From Spongisporangium articulatum (GTDB lineage: Bacteria > Actinomycetota > Actinomycetes > Actinomycetales > Kineosporiaceae): a DNA stretch of 64,000 nt. The stretch lies in assembly GCF_044465595.1 (NCBI RefSeq), contig NZ_JBITLV010000002.1:248001-312000 (forward strand), written 5' to 3'. The notes beneath the pieces are model-generated. The model worked only from the letters and a program-made list of their open reading frames with translations, did no database searches and had not been told where the DNA came from. A program made the position numbers and the translations under genes. Below, one piece after another: positions 43,016 through 50,415 of this stretch (within the stretch, counting starts at the first letter, position 1; every line of letters begins with the position of its first letter).

Positions 43016-43393
43016 ATGAAGGTCATGGTGTTCGTGCAGATCGAGCCCAAGGACGAGACCGGCGAGATGCCCAGCGCGGAGCTGCTCGCCGCGATGGGCG
43101 CCTACAACGAGGAGCTCGTCGCGGCGGGCGTCATGCTCGACATGGGCGGGCTGAGCGCGACGTCGCAGAGCGTTCGCGTCGCCTTCCAGGGCGGCACGAC
43201 GTCGGTCGTCGACGGGCCGTTCACGGAGTCCAAGGAGATCGTCGTCGGCTACTGGGTGTGGGAGGTCGGGTCCCTGGAGGAGGCCGTCGAGTGGGCCCGT
43301 CGCTGCCCGAGCGACCCGCACGACACCACGACCTCCTGGCTGGAGATCCGCCCCTGCATCTCGCTCGAGGAGTTCCGCGAGGCGCAGGGCTAG
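43016..43393 (+). CDS. YCII/DGPF-domain protein partnered with ECF42 sigma factor
   Basis: A 125-residue protein with the DGPFTESKEIVVGYW motif that names the DGPF family, a ferredoxin-like YCII-related fold. ATG 43016 follows GAGGAGGA. Its stop codon overlaps the start of the sigma factor by one base. DGPF proteins are the conserved genetic neighbours of ECF42 sigma factors, and they are thought to be regulated by them rather than to act as classical anti-sigma factors. Biochemical activity is unknown. Confidence 0.92.
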   Translation: MKVMVFVQIEPKDETGEMPSAELLAAMGAYNEELVAAGVMLDMGGLSATSQSVRVAFQGGTTSVVDGPFTESKEIVVGYWVWEVGSLEEAVEWARRCPSDPHDTTTSWLEIRPCISLEEFREAQG

Positions 43394-44640
43394 TGGACGT
43401 CCGGCGCTCGATCGAGGCGGTCTGGCGGATCGAGGGCCCGCGCCTGGTCGCCTCGCTCACGCGCCTGCTGGGGGACGTCGGGTGGGCCGAGGAGGTCGCG
43501 CAGGACGCCTTCGTCGCCGCGCTCGAGCAGTGGCCGCGCGACGGCGTCCCCGACCGGCCGGGCGCCTGGTTGACGGCCGTCGCGCGTAACCGGGCGGTCG
43601 ACCGCGTCCGCCGCGAGCGTGGGCGCGACGCGCGCTACGCCCTGCTGGCCGAGCCGGCCGTCGAGGAGGCCCCCGCGCCCGAGGCGATCGGCGACGACCT
43701 GCTCGCGCTCGTGTTCGTCACCTGCCATCCGGTGCTGCCGCGCGAGTCGCGCGTGGCGCTGACGCTGCGGCTGCTCGGCGGGCTGAGCACCGAGGAGGTC
43801 GCGCGGGCGTTCCTCGTGCCGGCCACGACGATCGGGCAGCGGATCTCGCGGGCCAAGCGCACGTTGGCGGAGGCGCGGGTGCCGTTCGAGGTGCCGCAGG
43901 AGGACGAGCTGCCCGAGCGGCTGTCCGCGGTGCTCGAGGTCGTCTACCTCGTGTTCAACGAGGGCTACTCGGCCTCGAGCGGCGAGGCGTGGATCCGGCG
44001 CGACCTCGCGCGCGAGGCGATGCGGCTGGGGCGCGTGCTGGCCGGGCTGCTGCCTCGCGCGCCCGAGGTGCACGGCGTGGTGGCGCTGATGGAGCTGCAG
44101 GCATCCCGGTTCGGGGCCCGCACCGCGCCCGACGGTTCTGCGGTGCCGCTGCCCGAGCAGGACCGCACCCGCTGGGACCGGACCCTGATCGCGCACGGCC
44201 TCGCGGCCCTGGAGCGCGCGGTGGCCGTGCGGCGGCCGTTGGGCCCCTATGCCGTCCAGGCCGCGATCGCCGCCTGCCACGCGCGGGCCCGCTCGTTCGG
44301 GGAGACCGACTGGGAGGCGATCGTCGCCCTCTACGACGCGCTCGCCCAGCTGGCGCCGTCCCCGGTCGTCGAACTCAACCGTGCGGTCGCGGTCCTGTAC
44401 GCCGACGGGCCCGAGGCCGCGCTGGCGGCACTCGACGCGGTCGCCCAGGACCCGCGGCTCGCCCGCTACCACCTGCTCGGTGCCACCCGGGCCGACGTCC
44501 TGCGGCGCCTGGGCCGGGACACCGAGGCGGACGACGAGCTGCGGCGGGCCGCGGCGCTCGCGCCCACCGGGCACGAACGCGACCTGCTGCGGTCGCGGAT
44601 CCGCGACGAGAACACCGTGTCGCTCAAGTGGGGGACGTGA
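43393..44640 (+). CDS. ECF42-type RNA polymerase sigma factor with C-terminal TPR-like domain
   Basis: A 415-residue sigma factor, over twice the usual ECF length. Sigma-2 (EEVAQDAFVAALEQWPRDGV, RPGAWLTAVARNRAVDRVRR) and sigma-4 (LTLRLLGGLSTEEVARAFLV, TTIGQRISRAKRTLAE) occupy about 1-175. The remaining 240 residues (NEGYSASSGEAWIRRDLARE, PVVELNRAVAVLYADGPEAA) are the TPR-like extension needed for ECF42 activity. No anti-sigma gene is adjacent, as expected. GTG 43393 shares a base with the DGPF stop (TAGTG), so the two are co-translated. Confidence 0.93.
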   Translation: MDVRRSIEAVWRIEGPRLVASLTRLLGDVGWAEEVAQDAFVAALEQWPRDGVPDRPGAWLTAVARNRAVDRVRRERGRDARYALLAEPAVEEAPAPEAIGDDLLALVFVTCHPVLPRESRVALTLRLLGGLSTEEVARAFLVPATTIGQRISRAKRTLAEARVPFEVPQEDELPERLSAVLEVVYLVFNEGYSASSGEAWIRRDLAREAMRLGRVLAGLLPRAPEVHGVVALMELQASRFGARTAPDGSAVPLPEQDRTRWDRTLIAHGLAALERAVAVRRPLGPYAVQAAIAACHARARSFGETDWEAIVALYDALAQLAPSPVVELNRAVAVLYADGPEAALAALDAVAQDPRLARYHLLGATRADVLRRLGRDTEADDELRRAAALAPTGHERDLLRSRIRDENTVSLKWGT

Positions 44641-44658
44641 CCGGACGACGGGCAAGGG

Positions 44659-45669
44659 GTGGCTCGCCGTACCTGGTTCCCCGTCCTGACCGTCGCCCTC
44701 GTCCTGGTGGCGCTCGTTCCGGTGCCCGCCCGGGCGGCGACCCGCACGGTGGCCGCCGCCGACCTGGCCGACGCCGTGCGCAGCGCTCGACCGGGTGACA
44801 CGGTCGTCGTCCGCGGGGGCACCTACACCGGGACCGTCGGCTGGGGCATCACGCCCGGACGGCGGGACGCCCGGATCACGGTCAAGGCCGCCCCCGGGGC
44901 CCGGGTCCTGATCCGCGGCACCCTGCAGCTGGAGAACGCCGACTACTGGACGGTCGACGGGATCGACGTCACCACCGGCGCGGCCCGCACCCAGCTGCTG
45001 GTGAAGTTCGACGGCGGCACGGGCTGGCGGTTCCAGAACTCCGAGGTCTGGGGCAGCCAGGGGGTCTCGAACGTCATGGTCACCGGGTCGGCGCGCAACG
45101 GCCTGCCGCGCGACTACCGGATCTCGGGCAACTGCATCCACGACAACGACGCCCGCGGCGACGCGTTCATGAACGACCACGGCATCTACCTGATGCCCGG
45201 CGCCGGGTCGGGCCCGGGCCTGATCACCCGCAACCTGATCTACGGCATCCCCAACGGGGCCGCCGTGAAGGCCGCCGGCCCCAACGCCACCGACGGCGCC
45301 GCGAGCCGGGTGACGATCACCCGCAACACGATGGCCCGCGTCGCGGCCGGCGTGATCCTCGGCCACGGCACCCACCACGTGACCGTCAGCCGCAACCTGG
45401 TCGGTTCGCAGGTGGTGGCCCAGCGCGACGCCCGCTGGGCCCGGAACTACGACGCCGCCGTGGTCGGCAACCACGTGTCCGGGGTCGGCAACGCCGTGCG
45501 CTCCAACGCGCTGTGGAGCTTCGAGCGGGCGCTGCACGCCACGGACGACAGCCGCGCGATCGCCCGGTCCGGCAACGTGCGCGTCGCGCCGCGGCTGACG
45601 GGCGGCTACTCGTGCGACGGCCTGCGCGCCACGGGCGCCACCGCGCGGAACTACGGTCGCTGGTCGTAG
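44659..45669 (+). CDS. Secreted right-handed beta-helix protein
   Basis: A 336-residue exported protein. MARRTWFPVLTVALVLVALV is a signal peptide with cleavage near ARA-AT. The mature part starts AAADLADAVRSARPGDTVVV, a typical opening of pectate lyase/chondroitinase-like beta-helices, and contains repeated N-x-I/V-x-x turns (ISGNCIHDN, ITRNLIYG, ITRNTMARV, VSRNLVGSQ). It may bind or cleave a polysaccharide, but no catalytic residues can be assigned with confidence. GTG 44659 begins 18 bp after the sigma factor on the same strand, so it could belong to the same transcript. Confidence 0.85.
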   Translation: MARRTWFPVLTVALVLVALVPVPARAATRTVAAADLADAVRSARPGDTVVVRGGTYTGTVGWGITPGRRDARITVKAAPGARVLIRGTLQLENADYWTVDGIDVTTGAARTQLLVKFDGGTGWRFQNSEVWGSQGVSNVMVTGSARNGLPRDYRISGNCIHDNDARGDAFMNDHGIYLMPGAGSGPGLITRNLIYGIPNGAAVKAAGPNATDGAASRVTITRNTMARVAAGVILGHGTHHVTVSRNLVGSQVVAQRDARWARNYDAAVVGNHVSGVGNAVRSNALWSFERALHATDDSRAIARSGNVRVAPRLTGGYSCDGLRATGATARNYGRWS

Positions 45670-45704
45670 CGCCCCTCCGACGAGCCCGTGGTAGCAAGTG
45701 ACCC

Positions 45705-46661
45705 ATGGCGATCGACGTCCCCGGGGTTCCGGCGGAGCAGAACGAGAGCGCCCTCACCGTCGCGGTGGCCTTCGTCGCCAACCTGGTGATCGCCCTGGCC
45801 AAGACCGGGGCCGCGGTCGTCACGGGGTCGGCGTCCCTGGTCGCGGAGGCCGCGCACTCGTGGGCCGACGCGGGCAACGAGGTCTTCCTGGTCGTCGCCA
45901 ACCGGCGGGCGCACCGGCCGCCGGACGACGCCCACCCGCACGGGTACGGCCGCGAGGCCTACGTGTGGTCGCTGTTCGCGGCGCTCGGCCTCTTCGTCGC
46001 GGGCGCCGCGGTGTCCGTGCAGCACGGCATCTCCGAGCTGTTCCACCCCGAGCCCGCCACGGACTACCTGATCGGTTACATCGTGCTCGCGGTCTCGTTC
46101 GTGCTGGAGGGGACGTCGTTCCTCCAGTCGATCCGCCAGGCCGGCCCCGAGGCGCGCACGCTCGAGCGTGACCTGATCGAGCACGTCTTGGTCACGTCGG
46201 ACCCGACCCTGCGGGCGGTGTTCGCGGAGGACTCGGCCGCCCTGGTCGGGATCGTCCTGGCCGCCGGCGGGCTCGGCCTGCACCAGTTGACCGGATCACC
46301 CGTGCCGGACGCGATCGGCTCGATCCTCGTCGGGCTGGTGCTGGCGGTCGTGGCCGTCGTCCTGATCCGGCGCAACCGCGACTTCCTCATCGGTCAGGAG
46401 CCCGACGCGCGGATCCGCTCGGCGGTGCTGCGGGCGATCCTCGACCAGCCCGAGGTCGCCCGCGTGACCTACCTGCGCCTCGAGGTGACCGGCCCCCGGG
46501 TGGTCAGCATCGTCGGCGACGTCGACCTGACCGGCGACGACACCGAGTCGCACGTCGCCGTCCGGCTCCGCGCGCTGGAGGCGAAACTGACGGCCTCCCC
46601 GGCCGTCTCGGGCGCCGTCCTCAGCCTCTCGGCTCCCGACGAGCAATCCCTCGAACCGTAG
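45705..46661 (+). CDS. Cation diffusion facilitator (CDF) family transporter
   Basis: A 318-residue inner-membrane metal/proton antiporter with about six hydrophobic segments. The metal-site motif is seen as AEAAHSWADAGNE on helix 2 and FAEDSAALVGI on helix 5. The C-terminal cytoplasmic domain (LDQPEVARVTYLRLEVTGPR, VVSIVGDVDLTG) is the metallochaperone-like fold. The usual HxxxD of helix 2 is present as H-S-W-A-D. Substrate is probably Zn, Mn, Co or Fe; it cannot be settled from these residues. ATG 45705 is used. No regulator lies nearby. Confidence 0.93.
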   Translation: MAIDVPGVPAEQNESALTVAVAFVANLVIALAKTGAAVVTGSASLVAEAAHSWADAGNEVFLVVANRRAHRPPDDAHPHGYGREAYVWSLFAALGLFVAGAAVSVQHGISELFHPEPATDYLIGYIVLAVSFVLEGTSFLQSIRQAGPEARTLERDLIEHVLVTSDPTLRAVFAEDSAALVGIVLAAGGLGLHQLTGSPVPDAIGSILVGLVLAVVAVVLIRRNRDFLIGQEPDARIRSAVLRAILDQPEVARVTYLRLEVTGPRVVSIVGDVDLTGDDTESHVAVRLRALEAKLTASPAVSGAVLSLSAPDEQSLEP

Positions 46662-46674
46662 GTCGGGCCGGGCT

Positions 46675-48006
46675 TCATCTCGTCGTCGGGATGGCCGCGC
46701 AGTTCGATGCCGGTGCGCTGCTGCCTCGGAGTTGGCTGCTGATCCAGGTCACGGCGGGGGCCTGGTCGAGGATCAACGGGGCGAAGTGGTTGACCGTCCC
46801 GCTGGGGGTGCGGGGGCCCTTCACCGGGACGTAGGTCACGTTGCCGCCGAGGCGGCACCAGCTCTCGGCCATCGTCCGGACCTGGGCGTGCGTCACCAGG
46901 TTGTCGTTCACCCCGGTCGCCACCCGAACGTTCCCGGCCGGGCGCATGGTCCCGATCACCTGTTGGGCGAAGACCTCCCGCAGGAGCGGTTCGGTCTTGG
47001 CGATCTCGTTGAGGGTGCGACCGTCCTTGGTCCAGGTGGACGTGTGCCCGCCTGCGTACCGGGCGAAGGTGTCGGCGATGCATGTGGTGGCGACGTCCTT
47101 GAGGGCGGCTTTGCCGGCGTCGTTGGTGTAGCGGTCGAGGACGGGCTGCAACCGCGGGTTCTCGGACACGAAACCGTTCACCGCGTACCCGATCACGGCG
47201 AAGATCTCGGTGCCCTCGGTGGCGGCGGTGACGGCGGCGAGATCGGCCGGCGGGGCGCCGGCATAGGTGGCCGTCAGTGGCACGTCCGGTGCGTAGGTCG
47301 GCTGCAGTTCGGCGGCCGATGCCGAGGCGCCGCCGCCCTGGCTGTACCCGTACGCGCCGACCTTCGAGTCGCGCGTGATCGACACGCCCGGCAGGGCCCG
47401 AGCGGCCCGGGCGGCGTCGAGCACGGCGTGCCCCTCGTCGATCCGCTGGACGTAGGTGTGGACCCGGTCCGGCGTGCCCAGACCGATGTAGTCGGTCTCG
47501 ACCACGGCCATGCCCTGCGCCAGCAGCCGGTAGATCGCCGGCAGTTCCAGCCCGCCGGAGAACGAGGGACCGGGAGTGAGGATGAAGGGCGAGGACAGCG
47601 CGCGGGACGGCGCGCACTGATCACCCTGGCCCACCGTGCCGGAGGCGACCACGACGAGCGGGCGCGGGCCGGCGCCGGGCCAGGGCTTCGTCGGCTCGAA
47701 GTAGGCCCCGGTCACCGCGACCGGGGTGCCGTTCGCATCCGTCGAGCGGTACATGAGGCGGGTGGCGTAACGGGGGAAGACGCGGGGCACGACCGGCCCG
47801 CTCAGCGCCAACTTGACCTGCTCGGTCCGGATCACGGCGCCGTTCGTCGCGGGCAGTCTCGTCGGTGGGACGTAGAACGCCGGCACCGGGCCCCCACGCT
47901 TGGGCGCGGCGGCTGCGTGGGCCGGAGCCTGAACGGCGACCCCGACGGTCGCCGTGACGACCGCCGCGCCCATCACCAACCTCAACCACTGAGTGTGCAG
48001 GCGCAT
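46675..48006 (-). CDS. Secreted triacylglycerol lipase (LIP family)
   Basis: A 443-residue exported alpha/beta hydrolase of the fungal/actinobacterial secretory lipase family. MRLHTQWLRLVMGAAVVTAT is a signal peptide, with cleavage near AHAAA. The nucleophile is Ser222 in YGYSQGGG; GVNDNLV and GTVNHFAP probably supply Asp and His. Four Cys may form disulphides. ATG 48006 is chosen over 48021/48024 since GGAGG lies eight bases upstream. Upstream lie a divergent TetR gene and a CTACTG-GA-CAGTAG palindrome; together with the cholesterol oxidase this looks like an ester-lipid/sterol scavenging locus. Confidence 0.92.
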   Translation of the reverse strand: MRLHTQWLRLVMGAAVVTATVGVAVQAPAHAAAAPKRGGPVPAFYVPPTRLPATNGAVIRTEQVKLALSGPVVPRVFPRYATRLMYRSTDANGTPVAVTGAYFEPTKPWPGAGPRPLVVVASGTVGQGDQCAPSRALSSPFILTPGPSFSGGLELPAIYRLLAQGMAVVETDYIGLGTPDRVHTYVQRIDEGHAVLDAARAARALPGVSITRDSKVGAYGYSQGGGASASAAELQPTYAPDVPLTATYAGAPPADLAAVTAATEGTEIFAVIGYAVNGFVSENPRLQPVLDRYTNDAGKAALKDVATTCIADTFARYAGGHTSTWTKDGRTLNEIAKTEPLLREVFAQQVIGTMRPAGNVRVATGVNDNLVTHAQVRTMAESWCRLGGNVTYVPVKGPRTPSGTVNHFAPLILDQAPAVTWISSQLRGSSAPASNCAAIPTTR

Positions 48007-48041
48007 CCGCCGACCCTCCATCATCCTTGACGTCTCGCGAG

Positions 48042-48071
48042 CTACTGGACAGTAGCAGCCAATGTGTCCAC
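48042..48071. promoter_or_regulatory. Operator-like sites between lipase and TetR genes
   Basis: CTACTG-GA-CAGTAG (48042-48055) is a perfect 6-bp inverted repeat containing TGGACA; TGTCCA (48065-48070) repeats that hexamer inverted. The sites lie 36-65 bp upstream of the lipase start and about 80-105 bp upstream of the TetR start. Confidence 0.6.
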
Positions 48072-48148
48072 TGGGTAGGAAATCGGATGCCAGGGTGGAT
48101 CACTGCCGACGAACGCCGGTCCAGGCGCGTGATTGCGATACTCCGGGG

Positions 48149-48706
48149 ATGAGATCAGCCCAGCGCATCCTCGACGCCGCGGTCCGCATGATCGAGGAGG
48201 ACGGGTTCGAGAACGTCAACGTGGTGGCGGTCGCCAAGGCGGCCGGGGTCTCCCGGCAGACCGTCTACACGATCTTCGGCAGTCGGGAGGACCTGGTCGG
48301 CCAGGCCATGGCGGTCGTGGCCTTCGATCTCTTCAAGGATGTCCGGGCCGGCCTGCCGTCCGACCTTCCGCCCGGCGAACTGCTCATCGAGCTGGTGGTG
48401 ATGGCCCGACGAGTGGTCCGGGGACATCCCGCCCTGTCGCGCCTGCTGACTCCCGGGGCGGACAGCCCGTTCTTCGAGCCCCGGGCGATCGAGCGCGCAC
48501 TGCCCCTGGCCGGCGCGTTCTTCCGCGAGGCCCTGGACGGACTGCCCGGCCTCGACGAGGCGGACGCCCTGGAACTGATCGTCCGCATCGTGTTCTCGGT
48601 GCTCCTGATGGACAGCCCCGCCGTGCACGAGGACGACGACCTGCGCACCTCCCTGCGGCGCTGGGTACTTCCGCTGCTGGTCCCCGTGCTGGGGTCGCGT
48701 CGCTGA
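48149..48706 (+). CDS. TetR/AcrR family regulator of lipase/cholesterol oxidase locus
   Basis: A 185-residue regulator with the helix-turn-helix at about residues 5-50: AQRILDAAVRMIEEDGFENV, VAKAAGVSRQTVYTIFGSRE. The C-terminal domain is helical and unassigned. ATG 48149 is preferred; the upstream extension lacks conserved features. It is flanked on both sides by TGGACA-containing palindromes, in front of the divergent lipase and the downstream cholesterol oxidase, so it probably represses both and its own gene. The inducer may be a sterol or fatty acid; this is inference. Confidence 0.88.
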   Translation: MRSAQRILDAAVRMIEEDGFENVNVVAVAKAAGVSRQTVYTIFGSREDLVGQAMAVVAFDLFKDVRAGLPSDLPPGELLIELVVMARRVVRGHPALSRLLTPGADSPFFEPRAIERALPLAGAFFREALDGLPGLDEADALELIVRIVFSVLLMDSPAVHEDDDLRTSLRRWVLPLLVPVLGSRR

Positions 48707-48723
48707 CGTCGCATCTCGTGGTG

Positions 48724-48758
48724 GACAGTTGGCGCAGAACTGTCTAGATTCCGTCCAC
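48724..48758. promoter_or_regulatory. Operator-like repeats ahead of cholesterol oxidase
   Basis: GACAGTT (48724-48730) and AACTGTC (48738-48744) form a perfect inverted repeat with a seven-base spacer; GTGGAC (48721-48726) and GTCCAC (48753-48758) form a second, overlapping one. They share the TGGACA hexamer with the sites at 48042-48071 and lie 30-65 bp upstream of the oxidase ATG. Confidence 0.6.
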
Positions 48759-48787
48759 TACTCATCGGTAGCGACAACGGAGTCCGG

Positions 48788-50380
48788 ATGCCCACCATTG
48801 ACCGCCGCACTCTCCTGACCGGGGCCGCGGCCTCCCTCGGCCTCGGCCTAGCCGGCTCCCGGCCCGCGGCGGCGGCTCCCGTCGCCGCCCGGGTGAACGC
48901 GGTGCCCGTCCGGCGCGAACAGCACCGGGTGGTCGTCGTCGGTTCGGGCTTCGGCGGTGGCGTGACGGCCCTGCGGCTGGCCCAGGCCGGCGTCCCCGTG
49001 ACCCTGCTGGAGCAGGGGATCCGCTGGCCCACCGGGCCCAACTCCGACACGTTCCCGCACGTCACCGCCCCGGACAAGCGGCTCCTGTGGTTCGGGGCCA
49101 ACCCGAGGATCATTGGCCAGAAGCGTGTGTTCGCCCCGTATCCCGGGCTGGTGGACGCGGTGCACGGTGACAACATCACGTCCCTGTACGGCGTGGGGGT
49201 GGGGGGCGGATCCCTCATCTACCAGGGGATGACTCTCCAGCCGGCCGAGCACGTGTTCCGCGCCCTGCTGCCCGACGGCCTGAACTGGGACCTGATGAAC
49301 CGGGTGTACTACCCGCGGGTCGCGCGGATGCTGCATGCCGCGACCGCACCGGACGCGCTGATCAACAGCCGGACCTACCGGCCGCCGAGGATCTTCAAGC
49401 GGTACGCGGAGCGGGCCGGCTACTCCGTCGAGAAGATCCCCATGCCGATCGACTGGAACGTCGCGCTGGCCGAACTACGGGGCGAACTGCGCCCCTCGTA
49501 CATCAACAGCGACCTCTTCGGGGCGCGCAACGGCGGCAAGTTCAGCGTCGACGTCACCTACGTCAAGCAGGCCGAGGCGACCGGCAACTGCACGGTCCAC
49601 GTGCTGCACCAGGTCACCGACGTGGCCCGGGCCAAGGACGGGCGGTGGGAGGTCCACGTCGACCGGCTGAACATGACCGGGGACGTCGTGGAGAAGAAGA
49701 TCCTGACCACCAGGGCGCTGGTGCTGGGCGCCGGCAGCGGGAACACGTCCAAATTGCTGGTCCGCGCGGCCGGCACCGGCCAGATCACCGACCTGCCCGA
49801 AGCGCTCGGCACCGGGTGGGGCACCAACGGCGACCGGATCTACGTCTGGACCAACCTCGAGGACGACTTCGGTACCCCACAGGGCGGCCCGGTCATCTAC
49901 GGCACCAAGGACTGGGCCGACCCGGCCAGGGCGAACACCGTCATCCAGGCCTCCCTGCCCTTCCCGGCGGGCGTGAACCCGCGCTCGACCATGATGGTCG
50001 GCTTCGGAGTCAGCACCGGGCGGGGGAGGTTCGTCTACGACGGTGCGTCGGACAAGGTGAAGCTGCACTGGCCCAAGAACGGCGACGCCGCCATCTGGAA
50101 GACCATCGCCGCCCGCGCGAACCGGATCGTCGGGAGATGCGGTTTCCTGACCGACACCAACGCCCTGGCCAACACCACCTGGCACCCGCTCGGCGGCGCC
50201 GCCATGGGGTCGGTCTGCGACCTCGACGGTCGCGTCCTCGGTCAGAAGGGCCTCTACGTGCTGGACGGCGCACTCATCCCCGGCACCACCGGTGCCTGCA
50301 ACCCCTCGATGACCATCGCCGCGGTCGCCGAACGGGCCCTCGACAACCTGGTCCGTGCGGACGTCGGAAGCCTCATCTGA
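48788..50380 (+). CDS. Cholesterol oxidase (GMC oxidoreductase), Tat-exported
   Basis: A 530-residue FAD enzyme oxidising and isomerising 3-beta-hydroxysterols. DRRTLLTGAAASLGLG at residues 5-20 is a twin-arginine signal. The FAD-binding GSGFGG is at 52-57, GVGVGGGSLIYQGMTLQP is a family motif, and the C-terminal TWHPLGGAAMG carries the active-site His; the protein ends SMTIAAVAERAL as in Streptomyces/Brevibacterium type I cholesterol oxidases. The start ATG 48788 is clear. Its neighbours (TetR, secreted lipase) suggest use of sterols or sterol esters from outside the cell. The 3' end faces the pilus-linked gene at 50416 with only 35 bp between. Confidence 0.94.
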   Translation: MPTIDRRTLLTGAAASLGLGLAGSRPAAAAPVAARVNAVPVRREQHRVVVVGSGFGGGVTALRLAQAGVPVTLLEQGIRWPTGPNSDTFPHVTAPDKRLLWFGANPRIIGQKRVFAPYPGLVDAVHGDNITSLYGVGVGGGSLIYQGMTLQPAEHVFRALLPDGLNWDLMNRVYYPRVARMLHAATAPDALINSRTYRPPRIFKRYAERAGYSVEKIPMPIDWNVALAELRGELRPSYINSDLFGARNGGKFSVDVTYVKQAEATGNCTVHVLHQVTDVARAKDGRWEVHVDRLNMTGDVVEKKILTTRALVLGAGSGNTSKLLVRAAGTGQITDLPEALGTGWGTNGDRIYVWTNLEDDFGTPQGGPVIYGTKDWADPARANTVIQASLPFPAGVNPRSTMMVGFGVSTGRGRFVYDGASDKVKLHWPKNGDAAIWKTIAARANRIVGRCGFLTDTNALANTTWHPLGGAAMGSVCDLDGRVLGQKGLYVLDGALIPGTTGACNPSMTIAAVAERALDNLVRADVGSLI

Positions 50381-50415
50381 CGCCTCGCCCGGTGCGGTCT
50401 CACGCAACCGAGGGC

